Shown: piece after piece, positions 25,542 to 34,290 of the stretch
Position numbering within the stretch: the stretch's first letter is position 1
How the letters are laid out: every line of letters starts with the position of its first letter
Assembly (NCBI GenBank): GCA_964548275.1
Contig: CAZJQI010000022.1
Coordinates: 1 to 62,581 of the forward strand
Source of the DNA: JAUVUV01 sp964548275
GTDB lineage: Bacteria > Gemmatimonadota > Glassbacteria > GWA2-58-10
DNA length: 62,581 bases
Reading direction: 5' to 3'
The notes under the pieces: model-generated
What the model was told of the DNA's origin: nothing
What the model saw: only the letters and a program-made list of their open reading frames with translations
The model's database searches: none
Program-made: the position numbers and the translations under genes

Positions 25542-25557
25542 TGGCATCCTTTTTGTA
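25542..25557 (+). promoter_or_regulatory. Sigma-54 (-24/-12) promoter
   Basis: TGGCATCCTTTTTGTA has GG and GT separated by 10 bp. It matches the consensus TGGCAC-N5-TTGCA except for GT in place of GC at -12 and T for C in the upstream half. Transcription would start near 25568, leaving a leader of about 68 nt before the ATG at 25636. Confidence 0.7.
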
Positions 25558-25635
25558 TTAGTAAAAGATGCGCGCACCTTGAAGAGTTCATTTCAATCCA
25601 CCAAAGATTCACTCTCAGAAGAAAGGAGAGGCAAA

Positions 25636-26532
25636 ATGAGAATTCCGAGATTTCTCCTGGCAACTCTGCTCGTAGCTGGAATGAGCCTGACCGGCGTTTC
25701 TCTTTACGCACAGGACGAAACAACCGACGAGGGAACCACTGCTACTTTTCAGCACCGTTTCGACAGGGGCATGAGAGGCCCCCGCGCCCTCGGCCTGCAG
25801 TTTGTCGATGAGAACGGTAACGGGATCAACGACCGCCTCGAAGACGATGACGGCGACGGCGTGATCAACGCCCACGACCCTGACAGCGAGCTCTACCGCG
25901 GTACCATCGCTCTTGGCAAGGGTTACGGCTTTGTCGATGAGAACGGCAACGGGATCAACGACTGCCTCGAGGACGATGACGGCGACGGTGTGATCAACGT
26001 CCTGGACCCGGACAGCAAACTCTACCGCGACCCGGCCACAATGGTTCTCGGACGCGGTTTCATCGATGAGAACGGTAACGGGATCAACGACTTGTTCGAG
26101 GACGAAGACGGCGACGGGGTGATCAACCACCTCGATCCGGACAGCAAATATTACCGTACACCTGGCTCAGGCCGCGCCGGTTTCGGCCATGGTCTGGGCT
26201 TTGTCGATGAGAACGGCGATGGGATCAACGACCGTCTGGAAGACTCTGACGGAGACGGTGTGATCAACGCGCTCGATCCGGATAGCCCGCTATATCGCTC
26301 TGCTACAGGGCGGCTCGGCCAGGGGCGCGGGTTTGGCCGTGGCTTTATTGATGAAAACGCTGACGGTATCAACGATTGCTTCCAGGATGACGACGGCGAC
26401 GGCGTGCTCAATGCCCTTGACCCTGACAGCAAGCTTTTTCGTGGGGCCGCTGCACGGCAGGGTACAGCCGGAAGAGGCAGGATGGGACGCCGCGGCGGGG
26501 CGGCCGGAACCGGAGCAGGTAGTTCCAGGTAA
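25636..26532 (+). CDS. Secreted calcium-loop repeat protein (thrombospondin type 3-like)
   Basis: A 298-residue exported protein. A signal peptide (MRIPRFLLATLLVAGMSLTG..LYA) is followed by five repeats of about 33 residues. Each has a DENGNGIND loop and a DDDGDGVIN loop, then DPDSxLYR. The Asp/Asn spacing matches calcium-coordinating loops of thrombospondin type 3 or EF-hand-like repeats. The C-terminus is Gly/Arg-rich. The frame is open from 25579, but the ATG at 25636 has AAAGGAGAGG upstream and begins the signal peptide. It is the first gene behind the sigma-54-type promoter and is followed by a strong terminator. Function is unknown; surface calcium binding is likely. Confidence 0.85.
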   Translation: MRIPRFLLATLLVAGMSLTGVSLYAQDETTDEGTTATFQHRFDRGMRGPRALGLQFVDENGNGINDRLEDDDGDGVINAHDPDSELYRGTIALGKGYGFVDENGNGINDCLEDDDGDGVINVLDPDSKLYRDPATMVLGRGFIDENGNGINDLFEDEDGDGVINHLDPDSKYYRTPGSGRAGFGHGLGFVDENGDGINDRLEDSDGDGVINALDPDSPLYRSATGRLGQGRGFGRGFIDENADGINDCFQDDDGDGVLNALDPDSKLFRGAAARQGTAGRGRMGRRGGAAGTGAGSSR

Positions 26533-26550
26533 GGTTATAAGTTCACCCGG

Positions 26551-26588
26551 GCCGGAGTTCCCATCCGGGAACTCCGGCGCCTCTTTTT
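26551..26588 (+). terminator. Intrinsic terminator or attenuator inside the surface operon
   Basis: A 12-bp perfect stem (GCCGGAGTTCCC/GGGAACTCCGGC, loop ATCC) is followed by GCCTCTTTTT. It lies 18 bp past the first calcium-loop gene and 28 bp before the second. Partial read-through would give more of the first protein than of the later ones. Confidence 0.85.
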
Positions 26589-26615
26589 CACTGTTATTTT
26601 CGCAGGAACTTAAGC

Positions 26616-27323
26616 ATGAGAGCAAGAGTACTATACATTACACTGGCCGCAGCGTTTATCGCGCTCAACTCTACAGCTCTGCAGGGCCAGGAGCAAAAGC
26701 AGCAAATCAAGACTCAAAAAACGGAAGTAAAAACAGGAGAATCTGCCGAAAAAGCCGAACTATCTGCAAAAACAGAGCTGAAAAAAGGTGAGCAAAGCCA
26801 AAATGTAACAATCATAGTTTTCGGCTTCGTGGATCGAAACAAAGACGGGAAGAACGATCTATTCCAGGATGCCGACGGGGACGGAATCAACGATATAACT
26901 AAAAAACGCTACCCGCACAGCTTCAAGTTCGAAGACAAAAACCAGGACAGGATAAACGATTTATATGTGGATGCCGACGGAGATGGGGTGAACGATCTGC
27001 GGGCTGGATTTGTCGATCTGGACGGTGACGGGATCTGTGACAATGCGATAGATATGAATAGTGATTTTATCAACGATATCACCGGCTTGCGTTACAACCG
27101 GAAAAACCTAAGGGGTTACAAGTTCGGTTTTATCAAGGAGGAGAGGCTGAGGCTGATGCGCGGCTTTATTGACGAGGACGCAGACGGTATCCCCGATTTC
27201 AGGATGTCACGGGAGCGCCTCGGAGGAAAAGATATTTTTATCGACCGGGACGGCGACGGAATCGACGACAGAAGACCAATTCAACGAGGGTTCAGAAAGG
27301 GACCGATGAGAGGGGAAAAATGA
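26616..27323 (+). CDS. Secreted calcium-loop repeat protein, second paralogue
   Basis: A 235-residue protein with a signal peptide (MRARVLYITLAAAFIALNST), a Lys/Glu/Gln-rich linker (about 25-65), and several Asp-rich loops (DRNKDGKND, DADGDGIND, DKNQDRIND, DADGDGVND, DLDGDGICD, DEDADGIPD, DRDGDGIDD). The loops match those of the upstream protein, but the repeats are less regular, and the C-terminus is again basic. It overlaps the beta-barrel gene by four bases (ATGA), so the two are translationally coupled and probably work together at the cell surface. GCAGGAA precedes the ATG. The ligand is unproven. Confidence 0.83.
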   Translation: MRARVLYITLAAAFIALNSTALQGQEQKQQIKTQKTEVKTGESAEKAELSAKTELKKGEQSQNVTIIVFGFVDRNKDGKNDLFQDADGDGINDITKKRYPHSFKFEDKNQDRINDLYVDADGDGVNDLRAGFVDLDGDGICDNAIDMNSDFINDITGLRYNRKNLRGYKFGFIKEERLRLMRGFIDEDADGIPDFRMSRERLGGKDIFIDRDGDGIDDRRPIQRGFRKGPMRGEK

Positions 27324-28561
27324 GAAAGATAACTTTTGCAGTTGTATGGCTAATGCTCAGCATGGCTGGTTTTTCTTACGCCCAGAAAGACATCCGCGTG
27401 GGTACCAACATGCTGGTCGATAACAATATCTTCCGCAACTACGCCGGCCAGAGCGATGTTATATTTATTCCTTACGCAAACCTTGGCTACGGGGTACAGG
27501 CCTCAGAGTTGGGAAACCTTTATTTCGGCTATAACGGGGAGTTTTTCCTTTTCAACGAGTTGAGCCACCGCGACTTCTCCGTGCACCAGATCGGCGCGGA
27601 TTACAACCACATGTGGCCTGAATCCCAGACCCTGCTGGCCCTGGGCGGCCAGGTGGAAACCAGGTTTAACCCGGAGGACTACAGCTACTACAACTACACC
27701 AAAGGCGGGTTTTACCTTAACTTCAAAAGGTATCTCAAAGACAACGTGATGTTTCTTGCCCGTTATAATCTGAACGGTAAGCGTTTCAAGGAATTCCCGG
27801 AATTCAATTATGCAGAGCAGATCATCGCTCTGCAGACCAACATCTACCTGCCCAGCAGAACCACGTTTTCGCTGAGCGGCACCTATTACCACAAGAACTA
27901 TACCTCGAATGTGGAGAGCCTGGACTCGACTTTCGTAACTGGAGAGGATCTCCCCCGGATGGGCCGCAGAATGGGTATGGGCGGAAGGTTCTGGGATTGG
28001 CTCGATCCCTCAGAAGGAGAAGGCTTTTACCTTTACGGAGTCAGGGAAGAGCAGTTTGCCAGCACTGATCAGTTGAAACTCGGTGCCACCGTGGCACAGA
28101 ACCTCGCCGAGGGAACAGGGCTCATGTTCGGTTATCTCGCCAGGGTAAATCCGCATAGCCGCAACCGCTTTCTCTCCAATCTCGGCGAATCGGTGCTCAA
28201 TAACGAGGAGGTTTTCGACGACCATTACAGCTACATCGGCCACGAGGGCAAGCTCCAGTTGAAACAGTTGCTGCCCGGAGGAAGCTCGCTCACCCTTCTT
28301 CTCACCGCGCGGAGCAGAAAATTCAGCGGCCGACCGGCAATGGACCTGGAGGGCAATTTCCTGCCCGGTGGCGAAAGCCGTCTCGACCGCGCAGTGCTGT
28401 TCCAGGCTCAGTTCACCAAGAGAATCAGCGCTGGCAGTTTCGAAATGCTCAAGGATTTCAACTTCTCTGTCAACGCCGGCGCTGGCAAGAACAGATCCAA
28501 TGACGAGTACTATGACTACAAGAGCGCCTGGTTTTCGATCGCAGTGGAAAAGGGATTCTGA
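27320..28561 (+). CDS. Predicted outer-membrane beta-barrel protein
   Basis: A 413-residue protein with a signal peptide (MRKITFAVVWLMLSMAGFSYA) and then alternating aromatic/polar strands typical of a barrel (LGNLYFGYNGEFFLF, GGFYLNFKRYLK, TTFSLSGTYYHK). It ends KSAWFSIAVEKGF, with the terminal Phe favoured by the BAM machinery. It begins inside the stop codon of the preceding calcium-loop gene. I do not recognise a named family. It may anchor, export or receive the Asp-rich partner, but that is inference from gene coupling. The cloverleaf element begins 122 bp downstream. Confidence 0.75.
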   Translation: MRKITFAVVWLMLSMAGFSYAQKDIRVGTNMLVDNNIFRNYAGQSDVIFIPYANLGYGVQASELGNLYFGYNGEFFLFNELSHRDFSVHQIGADYNHMWPESQTLLALGGQVETRFNPEDYSYYNYTKGGFYLNFKRYLKDNVMFLARYNLNGKRFKEFPEFNYAEQIIALQTNIYLPSRTTFSLSGTYYHKNYTSNVESLDSTFVTGEDLPRMGRRMGMGGRFWDWLDPSEGEGFYLYGVREEQFASTDQLKLGATVAQNLAEGTGLMFGYLARVNPHSRNRFLSNLGESVLNNEEVFDDHYSYIGHEGKLQLKQLLPGGSSLTLLLTARSRKFSGRPAMDLEGNFLPGGESRLDRAVLFQAQFTKRISAGSFEMLKDFNFSVNAGAGKNRSNDEYYDYKSAWFSIAVEKGF

Positions 28562-28683
28562 AAGCGAGCTATTGCTCTTTCATCAACCTGTTAATAATTC
28601 CCCCCAATCTTAAAGACAGCTCCAGGGGATACCGCTTTACAGACAACCGGTATTCCCGGGATAAGCCGGATGCAAAGATTAAA
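28562..28683. other. Noncoding DNA with a GGATACCG/CGGTATTCC-type hairpin
   Basis: Between the barrel gene and the cloverleaf element, an imperfect 10-bp stem (GGGGATACCG/CGGTATTCCC) is visible near 28626-28658. No T-tract follows, so it is a doubtful terminator. Confidence 0.4.
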
Positions 28684-28898
28684 CCCGGATTATTGATAAA
28701 TTAGTAAGATGTTATGTTTCCCCGGGGCCTGGGGGGGTGGGGGGGCGGCGGGCGCATGAAATGCGCGCCGTTGCGCAGGAGCGCAACGCTCTGTGCGACT
28801 TGGGTCGCACAGCCGCCGCCCCCTCCCTCGGTGGCTGATAAAAATGTGAAAATAAGTGATTAACCCTGTCAAGGTCTGGGTTTCATGAATAATCCGGG
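28684..28898 (-). repeat. Cloverleaf element with terminal inverted repeats, copy 2
   Basis: The 215-bp inverted copy of 8153-8358 has perfect 11-bp ends CCCGGATTATT/AATAATCCGGG. The outer stem 28741-28751/28813-28823 and the three hairpins (28752-28766, 28769-28788, 28791-28812) are all perfectly paired. Relative to copy 1 the 8-bp hairpin loop is changed to TCCT, the 9-bp hairpin loop is inverted, and extra C-rich bases sit outside the outer stem. It lies between genes, 189 bp before the Spy-like gene. Confidence 0.85.
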
Positions 28899-29087
28899 GT
28901 AAGAGGCACATTCAGCAAATAAGCTCATATCTCCTTTTGCAGCAGATAGCAAATTACCCTCAAAATCATGTAACCAAGCGGCCTGTTTAGTTGTCGAAAG
29001 TATAGTATTTATTGCATTTAGACAATAGGTGCAGCAAACGATAATTGAGATGGCAATTCTGAGATAACTTTAGCTTGGAAGATCCTG

Positions 29088-29525
29088 ATGTGCAGTCCAA
29101 AGAAAAGCTGGTTTTTAACAGTGGCCTGTATGCTTATGCTATGCTCGATGGCGATTTTGCCCTCCGAGCTTGACGCACAGCGCAGAGGAGAATCAGGAAA
29201 CATCCCCGGACGGGGAGACGTGCCGAAACGCAGCCAGGAGATGCAAAAACTACAGGCCGAGAAACAGTTCGAAAAGATATGCGAATATCTGGAGCTGGAT
29301 AAGAAGCAGAAAAAAAAGGCCCGCAAACTGTTTGATGATATGCAGAAGAAGACGGAAAAAGTTGCTCGTGAGATGCGCGAAGGCAAGCTCGACCAGACCG
29401 AGGCCAGCAAAGAGAGGATAAAGATATATTTGAATTATCGTGAGAAGTTCAGAGCCCTTCTTAGTAAAGAGCAGAATGAGAAATACGAGAAATTGCGGGA
29501 GAGTGGATTGAGATCAGGCAGATGA
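29088..29525 (+). CDS. Small exported Spy/CpxP-like helical protein
   Basis: A 145-residue protein with a signal peptide (SWFLTVACMLMLCSMAILPSELDA) and a mostly helical, highly charged mature part (FEKICEYLELDKKQKKKARKLFDDMQKK..LLSKEQNEKYEKLRESG). The SKEQxEKYEKL region resembles the LTxxQ-type helices of Spy/CpxP periplasmic chaperones or metal sensors, but the match is loose. GGAAGA precedes the ATG. The TonB receptor gene begins 51 bp downstream behind a strong ribosome site, so this is probably the first gene of that operon. Its specific role is unknown. Confidence 0.68.
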   Translation: MCSPKKSWFLTVACMLMLCSMAILPSELDAQRRGESGNIPGRGDVPKRSQEMQKLQAEKQFEKICEYLELDKKQKKKARKLFDDMQKKTEKVAREMREGKLDQTEASKERIKIYLNYREKFRALLSKEQNEKYEKLRESGLRSGR

Positions 29526-29576
29526 GATACGTTAAGAAATTTTTTCGAAAGTTCAGCCTTCTTACAAGGAGGATTA

Positions 29577-32147
29577 ATGGATAAAAAAGTTAAAAGTAAA
29601 TCCGGAACGACACATTTCTCAATGTCGAGATTTGTTATAAAATCTTTTTACATATTGTGTTTTCTAACTTTTGCCTGCAGGATAGGCGACTCGTTTTCGC
29701 AGGTGAATTTCGACTCCAAACAGAGCAAATTTTTGAAACAGGACATTAAGGGCTATGTCCGTGATACGGAAACCAATGAAGCTCTGCCGTTTGCAAATGT
29801 TCTGCTCAAGGGAACCTCTCTGGGGGCGGCTACTAATACCGATGGGTACTTCGTGATAGTCAATGCCCCTGTAGGTAAATGTACTCTCCAGGTCAAATAT
29901 ATTGGATTTGCCACCAAAGAAGTCGAGATTGAGAACGGTATAGGCGAGGACAAAACGATCGACATAGAAATGGAAAGGGTGGTGATTGAGCTCGATGGAA
30001 TTACGGTTGAAGGTGAAGTTCAGACTGTGGATGTGTCCGAAAATGTAAGCCAGGTAGTTATGGCTCCCCAGGAACTTCTTGTTTTACCCAATATCGGCGA
30101 AGTGGATATCTTCCGGTCCCTTCAGTTATTGCCCGGAATCAGCGGGGTCAGTGACGGGTCTTCGGGCCTCTATGTGCGGGGAGGAACACCGGATCAGAAT
30201 CTTATTCTGTTCGACGGCATGACTATCTACCACGTGGATCATTTCTTCGGTATGTTCAGCGCGTTCAACGCAGATGCTATCAAAGATATCAGAGTGTACA
30301 AGGGCGGATATCCTGCGGAGTTCGGGGGCAGGATATCCAGCGTGGTCAATCTCACCGGCAAGACCGGGGACGCCTATGATACCCGGTATGGAGCGGGAAT
30401 TAACCTTCTCAGCGCCAACGGCACCCTGGAATTCCCCCTGTCCGACAAGGGAACTTTCCTGTTTTCCGCACGCCGCTCGTATACCGATATAGTCAAAAGT
30501 TCCCTTTATAATTCATTGTTCGATTTCATGACCGGAGACCAGAATTCTTCTCAACCCAATTTCAATGTCGGCGGCATGAATATGAACAGGCCTGGAGGCA
30601 GAGGTGGAAGAAACATAGCCATGGTCGACGAAAACCCCGATTTCTATTTCTACGATATTAATACCAAAGTCACCTTGAATCCAACTACAAAAGATATTTT
30701 AACTTTTAGTCTATACAGGGGGAAAGACAATCTGGACCAGTCCCAGGAGCTGGGCGGCAGTCAGTTCGGGTTCAGGGGCCAAGGCGGTTCCTCTTTTTTT
30801 GCCAATGAGGGCTTGACCCGTCTGAGAGAGGAATATACCACCTGGGGCAATACCGGTATCAGTGCCAAGTGGTCACGCAAGATTCACGACCGGTTCTACT
30901 CGAATTTCCTGATCTCCTATTCCTCATATTTCAGCACCTATGACCGCAACCAGGGTTTCACCACGGACCCGACCGCAACTGATGACAGCTTGAACTTTTT
31001 CCGCGGTAACAGAAGTGCTTCCGAGGAAGACAACGAAGTCGAGGACTTTACCGTTCGCCTGGATAACGAATTGCACTTGACCAGTGCTCATGACCTGAAA
31101 ATCGGACTGGGTCTTTCCAGTTTCAATTCCAACTACTTAGCCACGATGAATGATTCGATCAATCTGGTGAGTCGTGGAGCCGAAGCTAATCAGGGCTTTC
31201 TCTATATACAGGATTTATGGGAAATCACCCCTGTATGCGAGCTGACCGTTGGCGTGCGGGGAAATTATTATAGCAAGACCGGATCGAGCTATCTGGAACC
31301 CCGGGCTGCGTTGATCTATTACCTCACGGAAAATGTCAAGCTGAAAGGCGCCTGGGGGCAGTACCATCAGTTCATCAACCGGATAACCAATGAGAACGTC
31401 CTGGAGGGAAGCAGGGATTTCTGGATCCTGGCGGATGAAGAGCTCCAGCCGAACTTCGCGGAGCACTATATAGGGGGAGTGAGCTACGAGAACAGTGATT
31501 ATCTGTTTGATGTCGAGGGCTATTACAATGACCTGAATAATCTGGTCGAGTACACTCGAAGGGTGGTACGGCGCAACGTGTTGGACCTGTCAAGAACCAG
31601 GGGCTTTTTCCAGGGAACGGGTCTTGCCAAAGGCCTCGAGTTCCTTCTCCAGAAAAAGACGGGCAAACTTACAGGCTGGCTTGGATACAGCCTGGCTAAA
31701 GTGGAGTATGATTTCCCGGAGCTTAACAGCGGAGAGCCGTTTCCTGCTACGCATGACAGAACCCATGAGATTAATTTCGTGGGGATATATTCCATCGGGA
31801 ACTGGGACCTTTCGGCAACCTGGGTCTATGCCACCGGCAAGCCGTACACAGCTCCGGAGAGCCAGTATTACATAGAATTGCTGGATGGGAACTCGCAGAG
31901 CTACATACATGTAAGCGATAAAAACACTTATCGCCTTCCTGCTTACCATCGGCTCGATGCAAGCATCTCACGCAGCTTCTACACTGATTCTAATAAATTC
32001 GTACTCGGTTTTTCGATTTTCAACCTGTATAACAATAAAAACATCTGGTACCGCCAGTATGACCTGGACACGCAGCCAATAACCGTGACCGATGTCAAAA
32101 TGCTGGGGGCCACGCCGACTGTTTATCTGCAGGTTTATTCCAGATAA
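29577..32147 (+). CDS. TonB-dependent outer-membrane receptor with CarboxypepD_reg-like domain
   Basis: An 856-residue receptor. A signal anchor is followed by a carboxypeptidase-regulatory-like beta-sandwich (about 58-140: GYVRDTETNEALPFANVLLKG), the plug (about 155-265: LQLLPGISGVSDGSSGLYVRGG..LFDGMTIYHVDHFFG, then YKGGYPAEFGGRISSVVNL), and a 22-strand-type barrel. It imports an unknown ligand with TonB energy. AAGGAGGATTA gives an excellent ribosome site. The DUF4249 lipoprotein starts 12 bp after the stop, a pairing typical of Bacteroidota-like lineages. The TonB box is not obvious. Confidence 0.92.
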   Translation: MDKKVKSKSGTTHFSMSRFVIKSFYILCFLTFACRIGDSFSQVNFDSKQSKFLKQDIKGYVRDTETNEALPFANVLLKGTSLGAATNTDGYFVIVNAPVGKCTLQVKYIGFATKEVEIENGIGEDKTIDIEMERVVIELDGITVEGEVQTVDVSENVSQVVMAPQELLVLPNIGEVDIFRSLQLLPGISGVSDGSSGLYVRGGTPDQNLILFDGMTIYHVDHFFGMFSAFNADAIKDIRVYKGGYPAEFGGRISSVVNLTGKTGDAYDTRYGAGINLLSANGTLEFPLSDKGTFLFSARRSYTDIVKSSLYNSLFDFMTGDQNSSQPNFNVGGMNMNRPGGRGGRNIAMVDENPDFYFYDINTKVTLNPTTKDILTFSLYRGKDNLDQSQELGGSQFGFRGQGGSSFFANEGLTRLREEYTTWGNTGISAKWSRKIHDRFYSNFLISYSSYFSTYDRNQGFTTDPTATDDSLNFFRGNRSASEEDNEVEDFTVRLDNELHLTSAHDLKIGLGLSSFNSNYLATMNDSINLVSRGAEANQGFLYIQDLWEITPVCELTVGVRGNYYSKTGSSYLEPRAALIYYLTENVKLKGAWGQYHQFINRITNENVLEGSRDFWILADEELQPNFAEHYIGGVSYENSDYLFDVEGYYNDLNNLVEYTRRVVRRNVLDLSRTRGFFQGTGLAKGLEFLLQKKTGKLTGWLGYSLAKVEYDFPELNSGEPFPATHDRTHEINFVGIYSIGNWDLSATWVYATGKPYTAPESQYYIELLDGNSQSYIHVSDKNTYRLPAYHRLDASISRSFYTDSNKFVLGFSIFNLYNNKNIWYRQYDLDTQPITVTDVKMLGATPTVYLQVYSR

Positions 32148-32159
32148 AGAGAGGGAATT

Positions 32160-32990
32160 ATGAAAAAATATATTTCAGCAATAGTGCTAATAATCGTCTT
32201 AATAGCTGCAGCATGCACCGAAGAAACTCTTTTTGTGCCGGAATCGGACCTGGTAGTAGTCCGGGCTTACCTATACGCCAATGAACCGGTCACCGAAATC
32301 CAGTTGACATCCACAGTCGGGTTGGGCAGCGAGGATTCGCTCGGGCCGCCGATCAGTGACGCGGATGTGAAGCTTTTCAAGGACGGAGTTACCTATCAGC
32401 TCGTGCCGACATTCGGCCGCGAGGGATACTACAATTATCCGGGAACCGATCTGTCAGTGAACACCGGGGATGAGTTTAAAATCGAGGTGGCATACTTCGG
32501 TAAGCTGGCCGGCGCAGAGACGGTTGTACCTCCCGCTCCGGTGGGTGTTCAAATGACACTAGATGAGCTGGTGGTTCAGGATTTTTCAATGGGAGGCTTC
32601 GGATTCAGAAGACGCTTTATGGTTGAAGATACAAACGCGGTAAAAGTGACCTGGCTGAACGAGGAAAACGTCTCATATTATGTGACCCTTGAAAACGTGG
32701 AGACCGACCCTCAACAGATCGAAACAGGCATGCCTTTCTTCCGGCCCGGCAGAATCATCTCGATACCGATCACTGGCGATGAATATATAATCAGCCTGTT
32801 CAGCGTTACCCACTACGGTCGGCATAAAGCGAAAGTGTACCGGGTCAACCAGGAATACGTGGACCTGTATTCTACAAGGCAGCAGGATACCAGGGATTTG
32901 AACGAACCGCTGAGTAATATTGTCAATGGCCTGGGTGTTTTTACTGCATTCAACAGCGCCAATGCCTTCTTTGATGTCGTGCATGAATGA
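32160..32990 (+). CDS. DUF4249-type outer-membrane lipoprotein
   Basis: A 276-residue lipoprotein with a lipobox ending AAAC at Cys20, then a beta-rich domain starting DLVVVRAYLYANEPVTEIQLTST and ending DPQQIETG..NIVNGLGVFTAFNSANAFF. This is the DUF4249 layout, normally found beside TonB receptors of the type just upstream, and probably a surface-exposed or periplasmic accessory in uptake. It is cotranscribed with the receptor (12-bp gap). The region 32477-32990 was later duplicated as the truncated copy at 34291. The ligand is unknown. Confidence 0.85.
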   Translation: MKKYISAIVLIIVLIAAACTEETLFVPESDLVVVRAYLYANEPVTEIQLTSTVGLGSEDSLGPPISDADVKLFKDGVTYQLVPTFGREGYYNYPGTDLSVNTGDEFKIEVAYFGKLAGAETVVPPAPVGVQMTLDELVVQDFSMGGFGFRRRFMVEDTNAVKVTWLNEENVSYYVTLENVETDPQQIETGMPFFRPGRIISIPITGDEYIISLFSVTHYGRHKAKVYRVNQEYVDLYSTRQQDTRDLNEPLSNIVNGLGVFTAFNSANAFFDVVHE

Positions 32991-33040
32991 GGCAAGAGTT
33001 CGTTTCACCCGGATAACCGGGCACTATCTGGGCCGCCTGG

Positions 33041-33063
33041 ATTTAATCCCGGCGGATCTGCTG
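33041..33063. repeat. CCGCC/GGCGG hairpin after the DUF4249 gene
   Basis: A near-palindrome with CCGCC/GGCGG outer and GGATT/AATCC inner arms, preceded by CCCGG/CCGGG. T-rich sequence follows within 30 bp, so it may end the receptor transcript, but the call is weak. Confidence 0.35.
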
Positions 33064-33174
33064 CGGGACTGTTTATTTTAGACTAATTCTCACACAGGAA
33101 TGCCCGTGTGCTGATCCATTTAGAAAAACCATGTCAGTAAGCTTAAGCTAATAACCTTTAAACAGGAACTTGTA

Positions 33175-34125
33175 ATGCTGAAAAGACAATTCATCCCGCG
33201 CAACGTGCCAAGACTTTTTATCGCCTTACTTATTGTTTCATCTGCATGCAGTGATGATGACAACCTGCCTACGGGTTCAGATGCAACCAGTATTATCGAG
33301 CTGTCTTTTAGCGGCCTGAAACCTCTTAATACCGGATTGAATTATCAGGCCTGGGTGATCGAGTATTATAGCGGCTATTTTTATGGACATCCATTGGAAA
33401 TTTTCAATGTCAATGAGAACGGCCAAATGGTTGATGTGTCGGGAGACTCCCTGCTGGCTGGAGAGTTTGAGGTTAATATCGCGGCTGAAAATATCTCTGG
33501 CTTCGCAATAAGCATCGAACCTCTGGATGTGATGGCTACAACTCCCTCATACTCGATTATTCTGGGTGGCGTAGTGTCTGAGGGCCAGGCTGTTCTCACA
33601 GTCGAGGATGAGCTGGGAATAGGAGTCAGCTTCGAGGACGCCACAGGGAAATACATACTCGCTACCCCCACGGACAATATCGATACCAACGAAAGGAGCG
33701 GTATCTGGTTCATGGACCTGACAACAGGGGTCTCCCTAAAAGGCCTCGACCTGCCTGAACTCCCTGCAGGCTGGGATTACGAGGGATGGGTGATATTGGA
33801 CGATACTCCCATATCAACAGGCAAGTTTAGCCAGTTTACTACCGCGGATGAATCGGCTAATTACAGTGGGACCGTGGCAGGTCCACCTTTTCCCGGGGAG
33901 GATTTCCTTCAAAACGCGCCGGAAGGGCTGAGCTTCCCTTTAGATCTTGCCGGGGCTTCCGTGATGATTACTATCGAGCCATGGAACGAGTACGACGATA
34001 ACGAGGAAGAGCCGTTTGTAAAAGTCCTGGTTGCCGATATACCACCAGATGCAGCGGATCATATTACCTATGATATGAGCGCCAGCAACGACCCCTTGCC
34101 CACAGGAACAGCCACTTTGAAATAG
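33175..34125 (+). CDS. Lipoprotein with two RskA-C-like domains
   Basis: A 316-residue protein with a lipobox (IVSSAC). Two related beta domains follow: residues about 40-145 (LNYQAWVIEYYSG..FAISIEPLD) and about 185-305 (WDYEGWVILDDTPISTGKF..ASVMITIEPWNEYDD). The YxxWVI and xISIEP/ITIEP motifs and their order resemble the extracytoplasmic C-terminal domain of RskA-type anti-sigma factors. Here they are duplicated, exported and unattached to any sigma-binding part. An anti-sigma function is therefore unlikely; a structural or ligand-binding role is more plausible. CAGGAACTT precedes the ATG. It lies 184 bp downstream of the DUF4249 gene and may share its regulation. Confidence 0.7.
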   Translation: MLKRQFIPRNVPRLFIALLIVSSACSDDDNLPTGSDATSIIELSFSGLKPLNTGLNYQAWVIEYYSGYFYGHPLEIFNVNENGQMVDVSGDSLLAGEFEVNIAAENISGFAISIEPLDVMATTPSYSIILGGVVSEGQAVLTVEDELGIGVSFEDATGKYILATPTDNIDTNERSGIWFMDLTTGVSLKGLDLPELPAGWDYEGWVILDDTPISTGKFSQFTTADESANYSGTVAGPPFPGEDFLQNAPEGLSFPLDLAGASVMITIEPWNEYDDNEEEPFVKVLVADIPPDAADHITYDMSASNDPLPTGTATLK

Positions 34126-34290
34126 CCTGAATCAAAACGGTTCAGGTTGAATTGCAATGCGCACTGGTGGACATTGCTTTGCCGGTGATGCTCGTATTGC
34201 CTCTTGGGAGGCTATTTCAAGTAGGTAAGCTTTGCGTCGAGCTCTTTCTGGAATTACAATAATAGGAATTATTCTATGTTAGCTTATGTC

